Shown in pieces: positions 54,692-63,103 of a DNA stretch of 64,000 nt (the stretch's first letter is position 1; every line of letters begins with the position of its first letter). Under the pieces are notes generated by a model, which did not search any database, was not told where the DNA came from, and worked only from the letters and a program-made list of their open reading frames with translations. Source of the DNA: an uncultured Shewanella sp. (GTDB lineage: Bacteria > Pseudomonadota > Gammaproteobacteria > Enterobacterales > Shewanellaceae); assembly GCF_947501665.1 (NCBI RefSeq), contig NZ_CANMWS010000008.1:62001-126000 (forward strand). The letters run 5' to 3'. The translations under genes and the position numbers were made by a program.

Positions 54692-54916
54692 AACCTGAAC
54701 TCGGATTAAGTAGCGCCATTAAATATTGCTGTTTTAGCCCCTATCTGTGTTGTGTTTTCTACTAATAGCGGGCTATTAGGCACGAAATCCCGCCTTGATA
54801 TCGACAAAAATATCGGCATTTATCTACAAGTGAAATAAAAATAAGTAAGTCAATTAAAGAATTAATTTTAAAAGCAATTTAATCTATATCTGACACTCTT
54901 ATCCCGAGTTCAGGTT
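54692..54916 (-). mobile_element. MITE-like element, copy 2
   Basis: Ends are AACCTGAACTCGGATTAA on the left and the reverse complement of AACCTGAACTCGGGATAA on the right, flanked by a direct AATC on both sides (54688-54691 and 54917-54920). Internal blocks such as TTGTGTTTTCTACTAATAG and ATCCCGCCTTGATAT match the reverse complement of the element at 43091. Length is 225 bp, no gene. It fills the gap between the aldehyde dehydrogenase stop and the oxygenase start (33 bp further). Confidence 0.9.
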
Positions 54917-54949
54917 AATCAGCACATATTAATCAATCAGGAGTCGAGC

Positions 54950-55735
54950 ATGACAGCAATCAACACCACAACGCCCAAGCAAGCTTTTGTGGTTAAATAC
55001 GAAGCTGGCGCCGAAAACCCCGCTTTACCCACATGGGCCAATAATGACATCGATCCCATCCAATTAAGTGAGGAACATACACAGTCCGTTGAACTCGTCG
55101 ATAATATTGGTATTCCAGGGGGATTTCAACTTCTCAATGTATTATCAAACGAGGAGTGTCAACGCCTAATAAACTACTCTGAAGGATTAGGATATCTCCC
55201 CGATGCAGCGGTTTCATTGCCTCGACAAGTCAGGCATAACCAGAATGTAACTTGGGTCGTTGATGAAGCAACCGATAAGGCCATTTGGAACAGAGTCAGT
55301 ACATTGGCTCAACAAGCCGCAATCCATTATCAAGGTAAAAAGCCGCTGGGGATTAATGCTCGTTTTCGTTTTTACCGTTATGAAAAAGGAGATTTTTTTA
55401 AGACTCACCTTGATGGCTCTTGGCCTGGAAGCCGTGTAGTGGATAATGATCTCGTTAGTAACGCTTACCCTGATCGCTGGAGCCAAATGACCTTTCTGAT
55501 CTTACTCAATGATGACTTCAAAGGCGGAGCCACACAATTTTGGGTAGACAAAAATGACCCCAGTCAGCCCACTCGCGTGTTAGCGCAGGCGAATATAGTC
55601 AATGTTCATACTCCAGCGGGCGGCGTGCTGTGCTTTCCTCACGGCATGCACCCACTCCATTGCCTACATAGCTCAGATAGCATCACTCAAGGTACCAAAT
55701 ACATTATTCGTACCGATATGTTATTTGAGAACTAA
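54950..55735 (+). CDS. 2-oxoglutarate/Fe(II) oxygenase, prolyl-4-hydroxylase-like
   Basis: 261 residues. The double-stranded beta-helix iron site is visible: His153 and Asp155 in FKTHLDGSWPGS, then CFPHGMHPLHCLHSSDSITQ providing the distal His, and GTKYIIRTDMLF with the 2-oxoglutarate-binding basic residue. FQLLNVLSNEECQRLINYSE is the typical N-terminal segment of the family. It would hydroxylate a protein or small-molecule substrate. AGGAG precedes the ATG. A MITE lies directly upstream. Confidence 0.88.
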   Translation: MTAINTTTPKQAFVVKYEAGAENPALPTWANNDIDPIQLSEEHTQSVELVDNIGIPGGFQLLNVLSNEECQRLINYSEGLGYLPDAAVSLPRQVRHNQNVTWVVDEATDKAIWNRVSTLAQQAAIHYQGKKPLGINARFRFYRYEKGDFFKTHLDGSWPGSRVVDNDLVSNAYPDRWSQMTFLILLNDDFKGGATQFWVDKNDPSQPTRVLAQANIVNVHTPAGGVLCFPHGMHPLHCLHSSDSITQGTKYIIRTDMLFEN

Positions 55736-55828
55736 TATAACGGTATTACTGGTATGACGGCATTACGGGTATTCATCCCCAAGGTCTAACTGGTATCACT
55801 CTAGCACTCAGCAATAAGTCACATAATA

Positions 55829-55857
55829 GCCCTGTACTTCACAGGGCCTGCTTTTAT
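55829..55857. terminator. Hairpin between the oxygenase and Rhs genes
   Basis: GCCCTGT (55829-55835) pairs with ACAGGGC (55841-55847) around a 5-nt loop; CTTTTATTTA follows. It separates two convergent genes. Confidence 0.65.
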
Positions 55858-55869
55858 TTAAAAATAATA

Positions 55870-58800
55870 TCAACAGCTCTGCACGTATTTCAAATGAATA
55901 AGCCGACCTAAACCATCATAATGACAACGCCAACTGTCCCCAGTGGGTAAGCGAATGGCCATTAATTTATCTTCTTCATCCCAAGTGTATTGCGTCTGCT
56001 TAGGGCTAAGCTTGTCATCATTTACCACCTTTTCAATCATTCGACCACTCACATCGAAACGGTAGCTTGTATGATCTAAAACCTGCACACTATTGGCAAG
56101 GCGCCTATCAATTAAGCGGCTATCAATATTGAAGCTCATCTTAACCACACTTGATGTCTGTGCTTTTTGCTCATGACGCTCTTCAATAGCGCGTCTATTA
56201 CTCTGTAAACTGTCCATGCTTTGCAAGATGCGCTGTTGCAACAAAATGGGATCCCGCTCAAACAAACAAGTTTGTTCAGCGTTTCGCCCCAAAAGCGTCG
56301 ACGTCCCTTGCTCACGTAACTGCATAAAATAATCAATGAGTTCTCTATGCTCGCAACCTGCATGCTGGAAAAAAGCTGCAGTTAAATACTCCCCACGCCA
56401 TTGTTTAGCTATCGATTCATTAGAAGCAGTATGCATCTCTCTATGATGATAGCGATGCCTAAGCTTGCCCGCAGCGGAATGCTCTCGAATATCAATCCGC
56501 TCTTGCTCAACGCTCCCTTCTCTGCTGAGTCGGTAATTCACCAGTATTTTTTCTCCGCGAGCCTCATCACTGTTCACGCTTAACAAATATGACTGAGTGT
56601 CATAACCATAAAACGTATTATTCATCACGACAGCGGTATGATTTTCTGCGCTATTGACACCCATATCACTCTCACCATTTTGGCCAGAAGCATTGCCCCC
56701 ATGGTCAGATGATATTTTAGTGCCGCTCAGCGCTTGCTTTTGAATGAGGCGGCCCCGTTTATCATAATAAAACCGTAATTGGGTTCCATCAAGTCCTGTA
56801 CGCTGAAAAAGTCGCCCCACTTCATCATATTCATAATGCACACTCAGACCATCACCATACATTAACGTACTGATCTCACCGGATTGATCCATTCGATAAC
56901 CCCAATGACTCAACTCACTTTTCATGCCCATCAACCGCCCTTGCCCATGATAGCTAAATTGCACTTTTTGAGTTTGATTTAATTCATTAGGCGTGCTTTC
57001 GTAAAACCGCAAACAAGCAAACGCACCATAGGTAAAACGGTAGATTTGACACGGAAATGACGCAGACTTATTCTCAGATTTGGATTTAAGTTCGAACTGC
57101 GATGGCCTAAGTGTCATATTAAGACTCTGATTTGGCTCCCCACTCCCCGCCACAACTTGAGAATGAACAGAGCTTGGCACATCAAACACGCTTAATTTTA
57201 TCAGATTACCTTGCTTATCGTACTGAAACCCTCGGCGAGTCTTGTCGTAGCGTATCCAACCAGTGGCTTGCATAGAGTCACTATCATAAGACCAATATTG
57301 CGCCTTAATATGCGTTACAGGTTTTTGAGTTAATAAAGAAGACACAGCTAAGTGCCTAAAGCTCAACAAATGATCCGCTTTTCTATCCAATTTAATGCGC
57401 CTTGTATAGGCTTTCATGGAATAGCGGTCTGTCTGCCATTGCTGTGATATGAGTCTGCCCAATGCATCGTAGGCAAAACAGCAGTGACTTTTCACCCTTT
57501 GATACTGAGTGTTAGCGCTAACATTGACATTATCATCATTTGACTGCTCATTTTGAGTACTTTTTCCTGATACGGTTTCAATACGCTCAGGCAAATAAAC
57601 AGCACTTAATTGGCTGTCCCCTTGATACTGAAAACCCATTTGGCTGCCATCTTGCCTAACTATCCAAGCCAATTGCCCTCGGCCAGTATATTGGTAAAAA
57701 ATCAGCTCCCCCGAAGGTAAGCAAACTTGAATACGATTCCCTTTTTTATCATATCGATATTGCCAGCGGTTTCCTTCACAATCAATGGCAGACTCTAATT
57801 TACCGTGAGCATTAAAGTGATAACGATAGACACTATTGTCTGCCTGTTGAATAGAGCACACTTGCCCCCAATCATCATATTGCCATGTCGTTTGTTGCCC
57901 CAATGGATCCCTTTGACTGATTAATTGATTATCTTGCCACTCAAAGGACGTTACACCACCTTTGGCATTAATCCATTTTATTAACTGGTGTTGCTCATTT
58001 TTATGATAACAAACAATGCCTTTATAACTGTTCTTGTAATAAGTAATGCCATTGTCATCATCATATCGCCACTGCGCTTGCCCTAATCCTTGCGCACCAA
58101 GGCGAGATATCACTCGATTCTGCTCATCATAAGTGTATTTTAGCCACGACGGGTGAGATGAAACGCCAGACTCAGTCGCTAAAGGCTTGTGTCCTTGAGG
58201 GCTCGGCGATAGAGCGTCCGATGCTACCTCTGCTATCACATCCGCATTATCAGCGGTTGTCAATAAACGCCCTTGGGCATCATATTCATAATAAACCTGA
58301 TGCCGTCCATGAGCATGACTGCTGCTCAATTGCTGCTCAGCATCATAAGCCAAATCCAATAAGGTGCTAATCGGCTGTTTTTTAGTATCGGTTAGCACAA
58401 GCTTAGTAATACACCTATTTTCCATGAAAACTCTAATATAGCGATCATCACTTAATAATACCCAAGCAAGTGATCCTTTTTCATAGATAAAGTGAATACT
58501 ATTATTATTTTCATCAATAATTTCAGACAATAATAAACGATTAGCGCCATTCACATGAAAACCGCTCATATGAAAACCAAAGGTTAAACCACTCACATGG
58601 CGCATATAATAACGTCCTTGAAAACGTTTAAGACGCCATGCGGGTGAATGTGACGATCGCACTTCTTGCCCTTCAAGTGGAAAAGCAAAGCGGATTTTCT
58701 GTCGCGATTCATCAATAAAACAAAGTTGCCCAGGCTCAATCAATAAACACAGATCCCAGTTACACCACCAAGATTGACCTAATAAACCTTTAGCGCTGAC

Positions 58801-59817
58801 ATCATTTTTCACCTCAGTGCACCAAGCAGACGAATAGCAACGTTTAAACATCAGCGGAATAAAACTTGAAAGACGGACATCGACCTGCCAAGCCAGTAAA
58901 TGACCTCTGATATCGATATTTTCATGGGCTCCTTGATTCATCTGTAAACCTTGAGCACGAGAAAAGTCTTCAAAGGTATCCGCCTTGAACAAAGAGGCAT
59001 TAGTCTGAGTCAAAACAGACTGTTCAATCTCTTGCTCTAGGGTATGTAATGTACCATTTTGATGCTTTTTATTATCAGCCTCTCTAGAGAAAACATCACC
59101 TAGATAATCACAGCTCTTATCCTTATCACACAACGCACTCGCTGACAGTCCCGCTTCGTCAAATAAGGCATCTCCCACACAATCAAAAAGGTGCTCAATA
59201 CTGTAAGAAGAGCCCAAACGACGCAGGTAAGCATGATAAGCCTTATCATCTGTGTGCACATTATTTAGGCCTTGATACAAACCCGTTAATGTCCCCCCCT
59301 TTATAACACTGTGCGCCATCTCAGTGTCATAATGGGAACAATAGATTTCCATTAGAGAGCGTGAAGGATAAATCAAATAACGGCTATTAAAACACGGGCT
59401 CAAACAACCTTCTCGAGTGAACTCACTCGCATTCCAGTTGCCTTTTTTCTTACCGGAATATGTGCCAGCGTAATAGTTAAAACCACTATTTTTAAAATGA
59501 AATGGATTAAGCACCTCGTCATTATTCTTGTCAGGTACTCTGTCAAACAAACGTCGACTCGACGCATTCAGTGTAGGAATATAAGGCTTGAGTAAACTAT
59601 CGAAGTGTTTTAAAGGCGCCTGAGACCAATTGACACTCCAGTCAAACACCTTTTGAGAAGACTTACGATGTGTTGAAGACAGGTTCACGCGATCCGATAT
59701 GGGCTCCGCCGACAAGGCTTTAATCAGAGACTCAGTGAAATATGAACAATACGGCGCAATTTTTGCCGCTTTTTCAAAAAAGTTGATACTCATATTTTTT
59801 ATTTTATTTAACATCAT
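55870..59817 (-). CDS. Rhs/YD-repeat protein without a C-terminal toxin
   Basis: 1315 residues. The first 300 are unique to me: no PAAR, no signal peptide, no recognised enzyme motif. The Rhs shell begins near residue 310: HLLAWQVDVRLSSFIPLMFK, RCYSSAW, GLLGQSWWCNWDLCLLIEPG. Many YD repeats follow (QTTWQYDDWGQVCSIQQ, YRYDKKGNRIQVCLPSGELI, GRLFQRTGLDGTQLRFYYDK). The protein stops inside a YD repeat (WRCHYDGLGRLIHLKYVQSC). The usual closing DPxG-type autoproteolysis region and toxin domain are missing. It lies downstream of a PAAR gene, so it was probably a type VI secretion-delivered effector that has lost its tip, or a shell for a toxin encoded elsewhere. Confidence 0.85.
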   Translation of the reverse strand: MMLNKIKNMSINFFEKAAKIAPYCSYFTESLIKALSAEPISDRVNLSSTHRKSSQKVFDWSVNWSQAPLKHFDSLLKPYIPTLNASSRRLFDRVPDKNNDEVLNPFHFKNSGFNYYAGTYSGKKKGNWNASEFTREGCLSPCFNSRYLIYPSRSLMEIYCSHYDTEMAHSVIKGGTLTGLYQGLNNVHTDDKAYHAYLRRLGSSYSIEHLFDCVGDALFDEAGLSASALCDKDKSCDYLGDVFSREADNKKHQNGTLHTLEQEIEQSVLTQTNASLFKADTFEDFSRAQGLQMNQGAHENIDIRGHLLAWQVDVRLSSFIPLMFKRCYSSAWCTEVKNDVSAKGLLGQSWWCNWDLCLLIEPGQLCFIDESRQKIRFAFPLEGQEVRSSHSPAWRLKRFQGRYYMRHVSGLTFGFHMSGFHVNGANRLLLSEIIDENNNSIHFIYEKGSLAWVLLSDDRYIRVFMENRCITKLVLTDTKKQPISTLLDLAYDAEQQLSSSHAHGRHQVYYEYDAQGRLLTTADNADVIAEVASDALSPSPQGHKPLATESGVSSHPSWLKYTYDEQNRVISRLGAQGLGQAQWRYDDDNGITYYKNSYKGIVCYHKNEQHQLIKWINAKGGVTSFEWQDNQLISQRDPLGQQTTWQYDDWGQVCSIQQADNSVYRYHFNAHGKLESAIDCEGNRWQYRYDKKGNRIQVCLPSGELIFYQYTGRGQLAWIVRQDGSQMGFQYQGDSQLSAVYLPERIETVSGKSTQNEQSNDDNVNVSANTQYQRVKSHCCFAYDALGRLISQQWQTDRYSMKAYTRRIKLDRKADHLLSFRHLAVSSLLTQKPVTHIKAQYWSYDSDSMQATGWIRYDKTRRGFQYDKQGNLIKLSVFDVPSSVHSQVVAGSGEPNQSLNMTLRPSQFELKSKSENKSASFPCQIYRFTYGAFACLRFYESTPNELNQTQKVQFSYHGQGRLMGMKSELSHWGYRMDQSGEISTLMYGDGLSVHYEYDEVGRLFQRTGLDGTQLRFYYDKRGRLIQKQALSGTKISSDHGGNASGQNGESDMGVNSAENHTAVVMNNTFYGYDTQSYLLSVNSDEARGEKILVNYRLSREGSVEQERIDIREHSAAGKLRHRYHHREMHTASNESIAKQWRGEYLTAAFFQHAGCEHRELIDYFMQLREQGTSTLLGRNAEQTCLFERDPILLQQRILQSMDSLQSNRRAIEERHEQKAQTSSVVKMSFNIDSRLIDRRLANSVQVLDHTSYRFDVSGRMIEKVVNDDKLSPKQTQYTWDEEDKLMAIRLPTGDSWRCHYDGLGRLIHLKYVQSC

Positions 59818-60173
59818 ACCACCGATTTAATCCCTCAATTCGATCTCAAACATCATTGTATATCACCGCTTACAGGCAAATCTTTCCTGCTTCACTCCAC
59901 CTATTTAAGTGTTAATTCTAAAGCCTAAGAGACGACCCGCCTACTGTCTTACCCACTATTGCTGACTTTTATACATATTCAATACAAAAAAAGCAGAAGG
60001 CGATAAAACACAACACGTTTCAGTAACAAACATGAGTAAAAATATCAGTCAGAAGATTCTATCATTGATCTCACCTTAAAGGGGCAGCTTAGCCATCAAC
60101 ATTCTTGCCTCCCCGCTTAACGGTTTTCATCCATTGCATTTAATGCTCCATCAACATCACCCCCACATCAAGT
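59818..60173. other. Intergenic region between Rhs and PAAR genes
   Basis: 356 bp without a supported gene. The Rhs gene starts at its left end and the PAAR gene ends at its right end. I see no clear terminator and no remnant of a chaperone gene. Confidence 0.5.
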
Positions 60174-60458
60174 TCAACCAATATTAATGGTGCCGCCGCC
60201 GGATACCGTCCCCCCGCAATCAATGGCATCCCCATCACGTACAGCAGCTTTACCATCAATAAATACGCTACTGGAACCCGCCTTAATCGAACGTCCATGG
60301 GGCGGATTATTCGGCTTAATGTGTGGCAATAGCGGATCCCCCACTCTGGCCAAAGGACTACCATCGCCTATCACTGTACCCGATCCCGACACCACAGGCG
60401 TTGGAAAAAAACCATCATGATCTGAGCCAATATCACCCACTTTTACTGCATTACCCAT
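60174..60458 (-). CDS. PAAR-domain spike protein
   Basis: 94 residues, almost all PAAR domain. The N-terminus MGNAVKVGDIGSDHDGFFPT is followed by repeats of the type VIGDGSPLARVGD, then GSSSVFIDGKAAVRDGDAID and CGGTVSGGGTINIG. PAAR proteins sharpen the VgrG spike of type VI secretion systems and carry effectors. AAGGACAACACT precedes the ATG. It lies between the DUF6708-type genes and the Rhs gene in the same direction. Confidence 0.9.
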   Translation of the reverse strand: MGNAVKVGDIGSDHDGFFPTPVVSGSGTVIGDGSPLARVGDPLLPHIKPNNPPHGRSIKAGSSSVFIDGKAAVRDGDAIDCGGTVSGGGTINIG

Positions 60459-60713
60459 AGTGTTGTCCTTAACGTTTTGTCGTTTAAAATAAATTGAAAT
60501 AATAAAAACCGCTTTCTCTTACAAATCTTTCTTATAAAAAACCTTATTGTGACAGCGCTTCTCTTACACGTAAAAGGCTAAACTCACTTATGACCATGAT
60601 ATTCACAAGCTTTAATCTTACTCTTACCATTCAGGATCAGAAAAGACTCACATCGTCAGCATGAAGCAATAAGCGACTCTCGTCATGAGGTGTTTCTAGC
60701 TTAGATCTCACTT

Positions 60714-60886
60714 TTATAGGATTATTTCTTCTATTCTTTTTCCGTTTCTTTTTTGCTTATAGCTTCCCTTAACACCATAAGCACTTCCCCTTAAGCCCTT
60801 ATCATCAAAAGCTTTGGTGGTGGGGTCTTTCTCACGGGCTTCTTCCAAAACCAAAATATCCGGCATTGGGGACGTCACATCCATTC
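60714..60886 (-). pseudogene. Detached C-terminal fragment of the second DUF6708-type gene
   Basis: On the minus strand the frame reads MDVTSPMPDILVLEEAREKD, then PTTKAFDDKGLRG, which matches the gene at 62060 almost exactly. It then diverges (SAYGVKGSYKQKRNGKRIEE, IIL, stop). A stop codon lies just upstream, inside the MITE-like element, so it is not translated as part of the gene at 61071. The two pieces were one gene before the element at 60887-61150 inserted. Confidence 0.85.
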
Positions 60887-61150
60887 GATCCCCAAACTAC
60901 CTAAAAAGACAGAATTCAGCGAGAATTGATACATATTTAGGCAAGGCTTAGGATCGTATACCTAGTTATTCTAAGTTAAGATCCTGTAACGCAGTCTAAA
61001 AGTGTATCAAACTCGCCCTTGGGAAACACTCAGCTATTCCATTTCTACGGTACATCATCTTAAAAGGTACCTACATTATTTCAATAATGCGTCTTGAACT
61101 GTAAAATCTGAGTGCTTCTGAAACTCGCATTTTTAGATAGCTTGGGGATC
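60887..61150. mobile_element. MITE-like element inside a DUF6708-type gene
   Basis: The left end GATCCCCAAACTACCTAAA and the reverse complement of the right end, GATCCCCAAGCTATCTAAA, differ at only two positions; about 20 of 23 bases match in all. The 264-bp element has no gene of its own. Comparison with the intact paralogue at 62060 shows it sits between the codons for NMIQ and MDVTSP. A target duplication could not be defined. It is unrelated to the elements at 42817 and 43091 by end sequence. Confidence 0.75.
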
Positions 61151-61946
61151 CCACTTGTATCATATTCCACAGGTAATAATATTCCACCACTAACGGGCTG
61201 CCCGGCATCAAGCTGTGCAGCGGCACACCAAAGGAATAACCGTTATATCTATGCACCAGAAATAGCCCATAGTTCATGGCACCTTGCGGCGTGGGGCTGG
61301 AAGTCAAAATACAATCAAACTCATGAAACGGATGACTAAATCGTGGCTTACCACTGCCTTTAAAAAGCGTGACCATGCCTGTTTTGCGATTGAGCTCATA
61401 ATGCTTTTTGGCCTTTAAAAACCAAAGAGTAAAGTAGCCTCGATTCATTAATTCGAATTGTCCCCATAGCAACCCACTGGGCAGTAAAACATACATTGAT
61501 GCTAATAAAAAAATCTCTATAGCACCTATAATAGGCTCCCCTTCAAAAATAACTGCATGTAGGAGTACTAGAAAAAAAATAGGTGGAAAAATCCAACAAA
61601 TAATTTTTCCCAATCCTGAGGCGTATAAGTAAATTGCTGTCCAACCACTTAACTTTTCTTGCGATAATTTCGTTTCCGTCCAAAAAAAACCTTTATGTTT
61701 ATTTTCTGGATCTTGGTCAACCTTGCGATATTCAGATGGCGTCATATCGGCAATAGCCGTGGTTGAAATCTTATCCGTTGGTTGAGTCAAAGGTAATGGC
61801 GTACCTTGACGCATTAAACCTTCCCATAATCCCATGGGATGTACAGCACGTTCTGCTATCGGCTTATCACTGCGATAGGCACTCATCTCATAATGATGAC
61901 TATTATCAACTTGGTGATAGTCAACTTGTTCTAACGATGCGCTCAT
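61071..61946 (-). CDS. DUF6708-type membrane protein, C-terminally disrupted
   Basis: 291 residues. The soluble N-terminus (SASLEQVDYHQVDNSHHYEM) is followed by two membrane segments (FPPIFFLVLLHAVIF; AIEIFLLASMYVLLPSGLLW) and a core (NRKTGMVTLFKGSGKPRFSH, PFHEFDCILTSSPTPQGAMN, YGLFLVHRYNGYSFGVPLHS) nearly identical to its neighbour at 62060. The last 27 residues (from VGSPSYLKMRV on) are encoded by the inserted element. The true C-terminus is at 60714-60886. The DUF6708 name is from memory. Likely associated with the T6SS effector upstream, possibly as immunity protein, now damaged. Confidence 0.75.
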   Translation of the reverse strand: MSASLEQVDYHQVDNSHHYEMSAYRSDKPIAERAVHPMGLWEGLMRQGTPLPLTQPTDKISTTAIADMTPSEYRKVDQDPENKHKGFFWTETKLSQEKLSGWTAIYLYASGLGKIICWIFPPIFFLVLLHAVIFEGEPIIGAIEIFLLASMYVLLPSGLLWGQFELMNRGYFTLWFLKAKKHYELNRKTGMVTLFKGSGKPRFSHPFHEFDCILTSSPTPQGAMNYGLFLVHRYNGYSFGVPLHSLMPGSPLVVEYYYLWNMIQVGSPSYLKMRVSEALRFYSSRRIIEIM

Positions 61947-62059
61947 GTTCGTCCTTGATTATTCCTTGAAGGCGCTCAATTTCTATTAGAGAAAAAGAAA
62001 ATAAGCCTCTAAATTGCTTCCCTGCAGGGTTAATCCTCAATGATAATTTTAAGGCTGCA

Positions 62060-63064
62060 TTACTGGTTTTTAGCGATAGCCGTTAAGGTTTGCTCAAAAT
62101 CGTCATCACTCATGTTGCGCCAAAAATGGCTATCACGAGGATTTTTCAGTAAATCTCCTTTTTTAACATTATGAGCTGGTACGCCAAAAGCAGTCCCCCG
62201 CTGGCCGTTATCATCAAAGGCTTTCGTGGTGGGGTCTTTTTCTCGCGCTTCTTCCAAAACAAGAATATCCGGCATGGGGGACGTCACATCCATATAAGCT
62301 TGTATCATATTCCAAAGATAATGATATTCCGCCACTAACGGGCTGCCCGGCATCAAGCTGTGCAGCGGCACACCAAAGGAGTAGCCGTTATACCTATGTA
62401 CTAGAAATAGCCCATAGTTCATGGCCCCCTGCGGCGTGGGGCTGGAAGTCAAAATACAATCAAACTCATGAAACGGATGACTAAAGCGAGCTTTACCATT
62501 ACCTTTATACAGGGTCACCATGCCTGTTTTGCGATTGAGCTCATAATGCTTTTTGGCCTTGAGAAACCAAGGAGTAAAATAGCCTTTATCCATCAACACC
62601 AATTGCCCCCAAAGTAAAGCTGAAGGAAGCCAAATAAACATAACAGCATTGAAAAAGACCTCCCATTTATCTTGAGCTGATGCATCTGAAAAAATAACTA
62701 GCCCAAAATAAAACAAAAAAAAGAATGGCATCATATATAAGGCTATGAACTTTGCTACCACTGAAGTCGTTAAATACAATCCCCCCCAGCCACTCATTTT
62801 TTCTTCTTTTAATATTGTCTCATTCCAGTATAAATGCCGTTCACCAGAGGCCAGCTTATCTTCTATTTCTAGATATTCTGAAGGCTTAAACCCCAAGGCC
62901 AACTGAGTGGATATCATGCTACTGGGTTTAACAAAGGGAAGCTCTGTCCCTTTACGGATAGACAGTTCCCATAAGCCCTTTGGCGGGATCACTTTGTCTG
63001 CTATCGGCTTATCACTGCGATAGGCAGTCTCGAGATAGCCAACTTGTTCTAACGATGCGCTCAT
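62060..63064 (-). CDS. DUF6708-type membrane protein
   Basis: 334 residues, the intact paralogue of the gene at 61071. It has a short soluble N-terminus, two membrane segments (MMPFFFLFYFGLVIF; FFNAVMFIWLPSALLWGQLV), the shared core (SHPFHEFDCILTSSPTPQGA) and a distinct tail (GTAFGVPAHNVKKGDLLKNP, then NMSDDDFEQTLTAIAKNQ). It starts 39 bp after the stop of the effector gene on the same strand. Membrane-anchored proteins next to VasX-type pore-forming effectors are candidates for immunity proteins. This role is inference. Confidence 0.75.
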   Translation of the reverse strand: MSASLEQVGYLETAYRSDKPIADKVIPPKGLWELSIRKGTELPFVKPSSMISTQLALGFKPSEYLEIEDKLASGERHLYWNETILKEEKMSGWGGLYLTTSVVAKFIALYMMPFFFLFYFGLVIFSDASAQDKWEVFFNAVMFIWLPSALLWGQLVLMDKGYFTPWFLKAKKHYELNRKTGMVTLYKGNGKARFSHPFHEFDCILTSSPTPQGAMNYGLFLVHRYNGYSFGVPLHSLMPGSPLVAEYHYLWNMIQAYMDVTSPMPDILVLEEAREKDPTTKAFDDNGQRGTAFGVPAHNVKKGDLLKNPRDSHFWRNMSDDDFEQTLTAIAKNQ

Positions 63065-63103
63065 GTTCTTCCTTAAAATCTATTTCATAAAAAAGTATTA
63101 TGC

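Noticed and set aside
60140..60420. Open frames antisense to, or in another frame of, the PAAR gene
   Set aside because: They are shadows. The PAAR frame has the repeats and the ribosome site.
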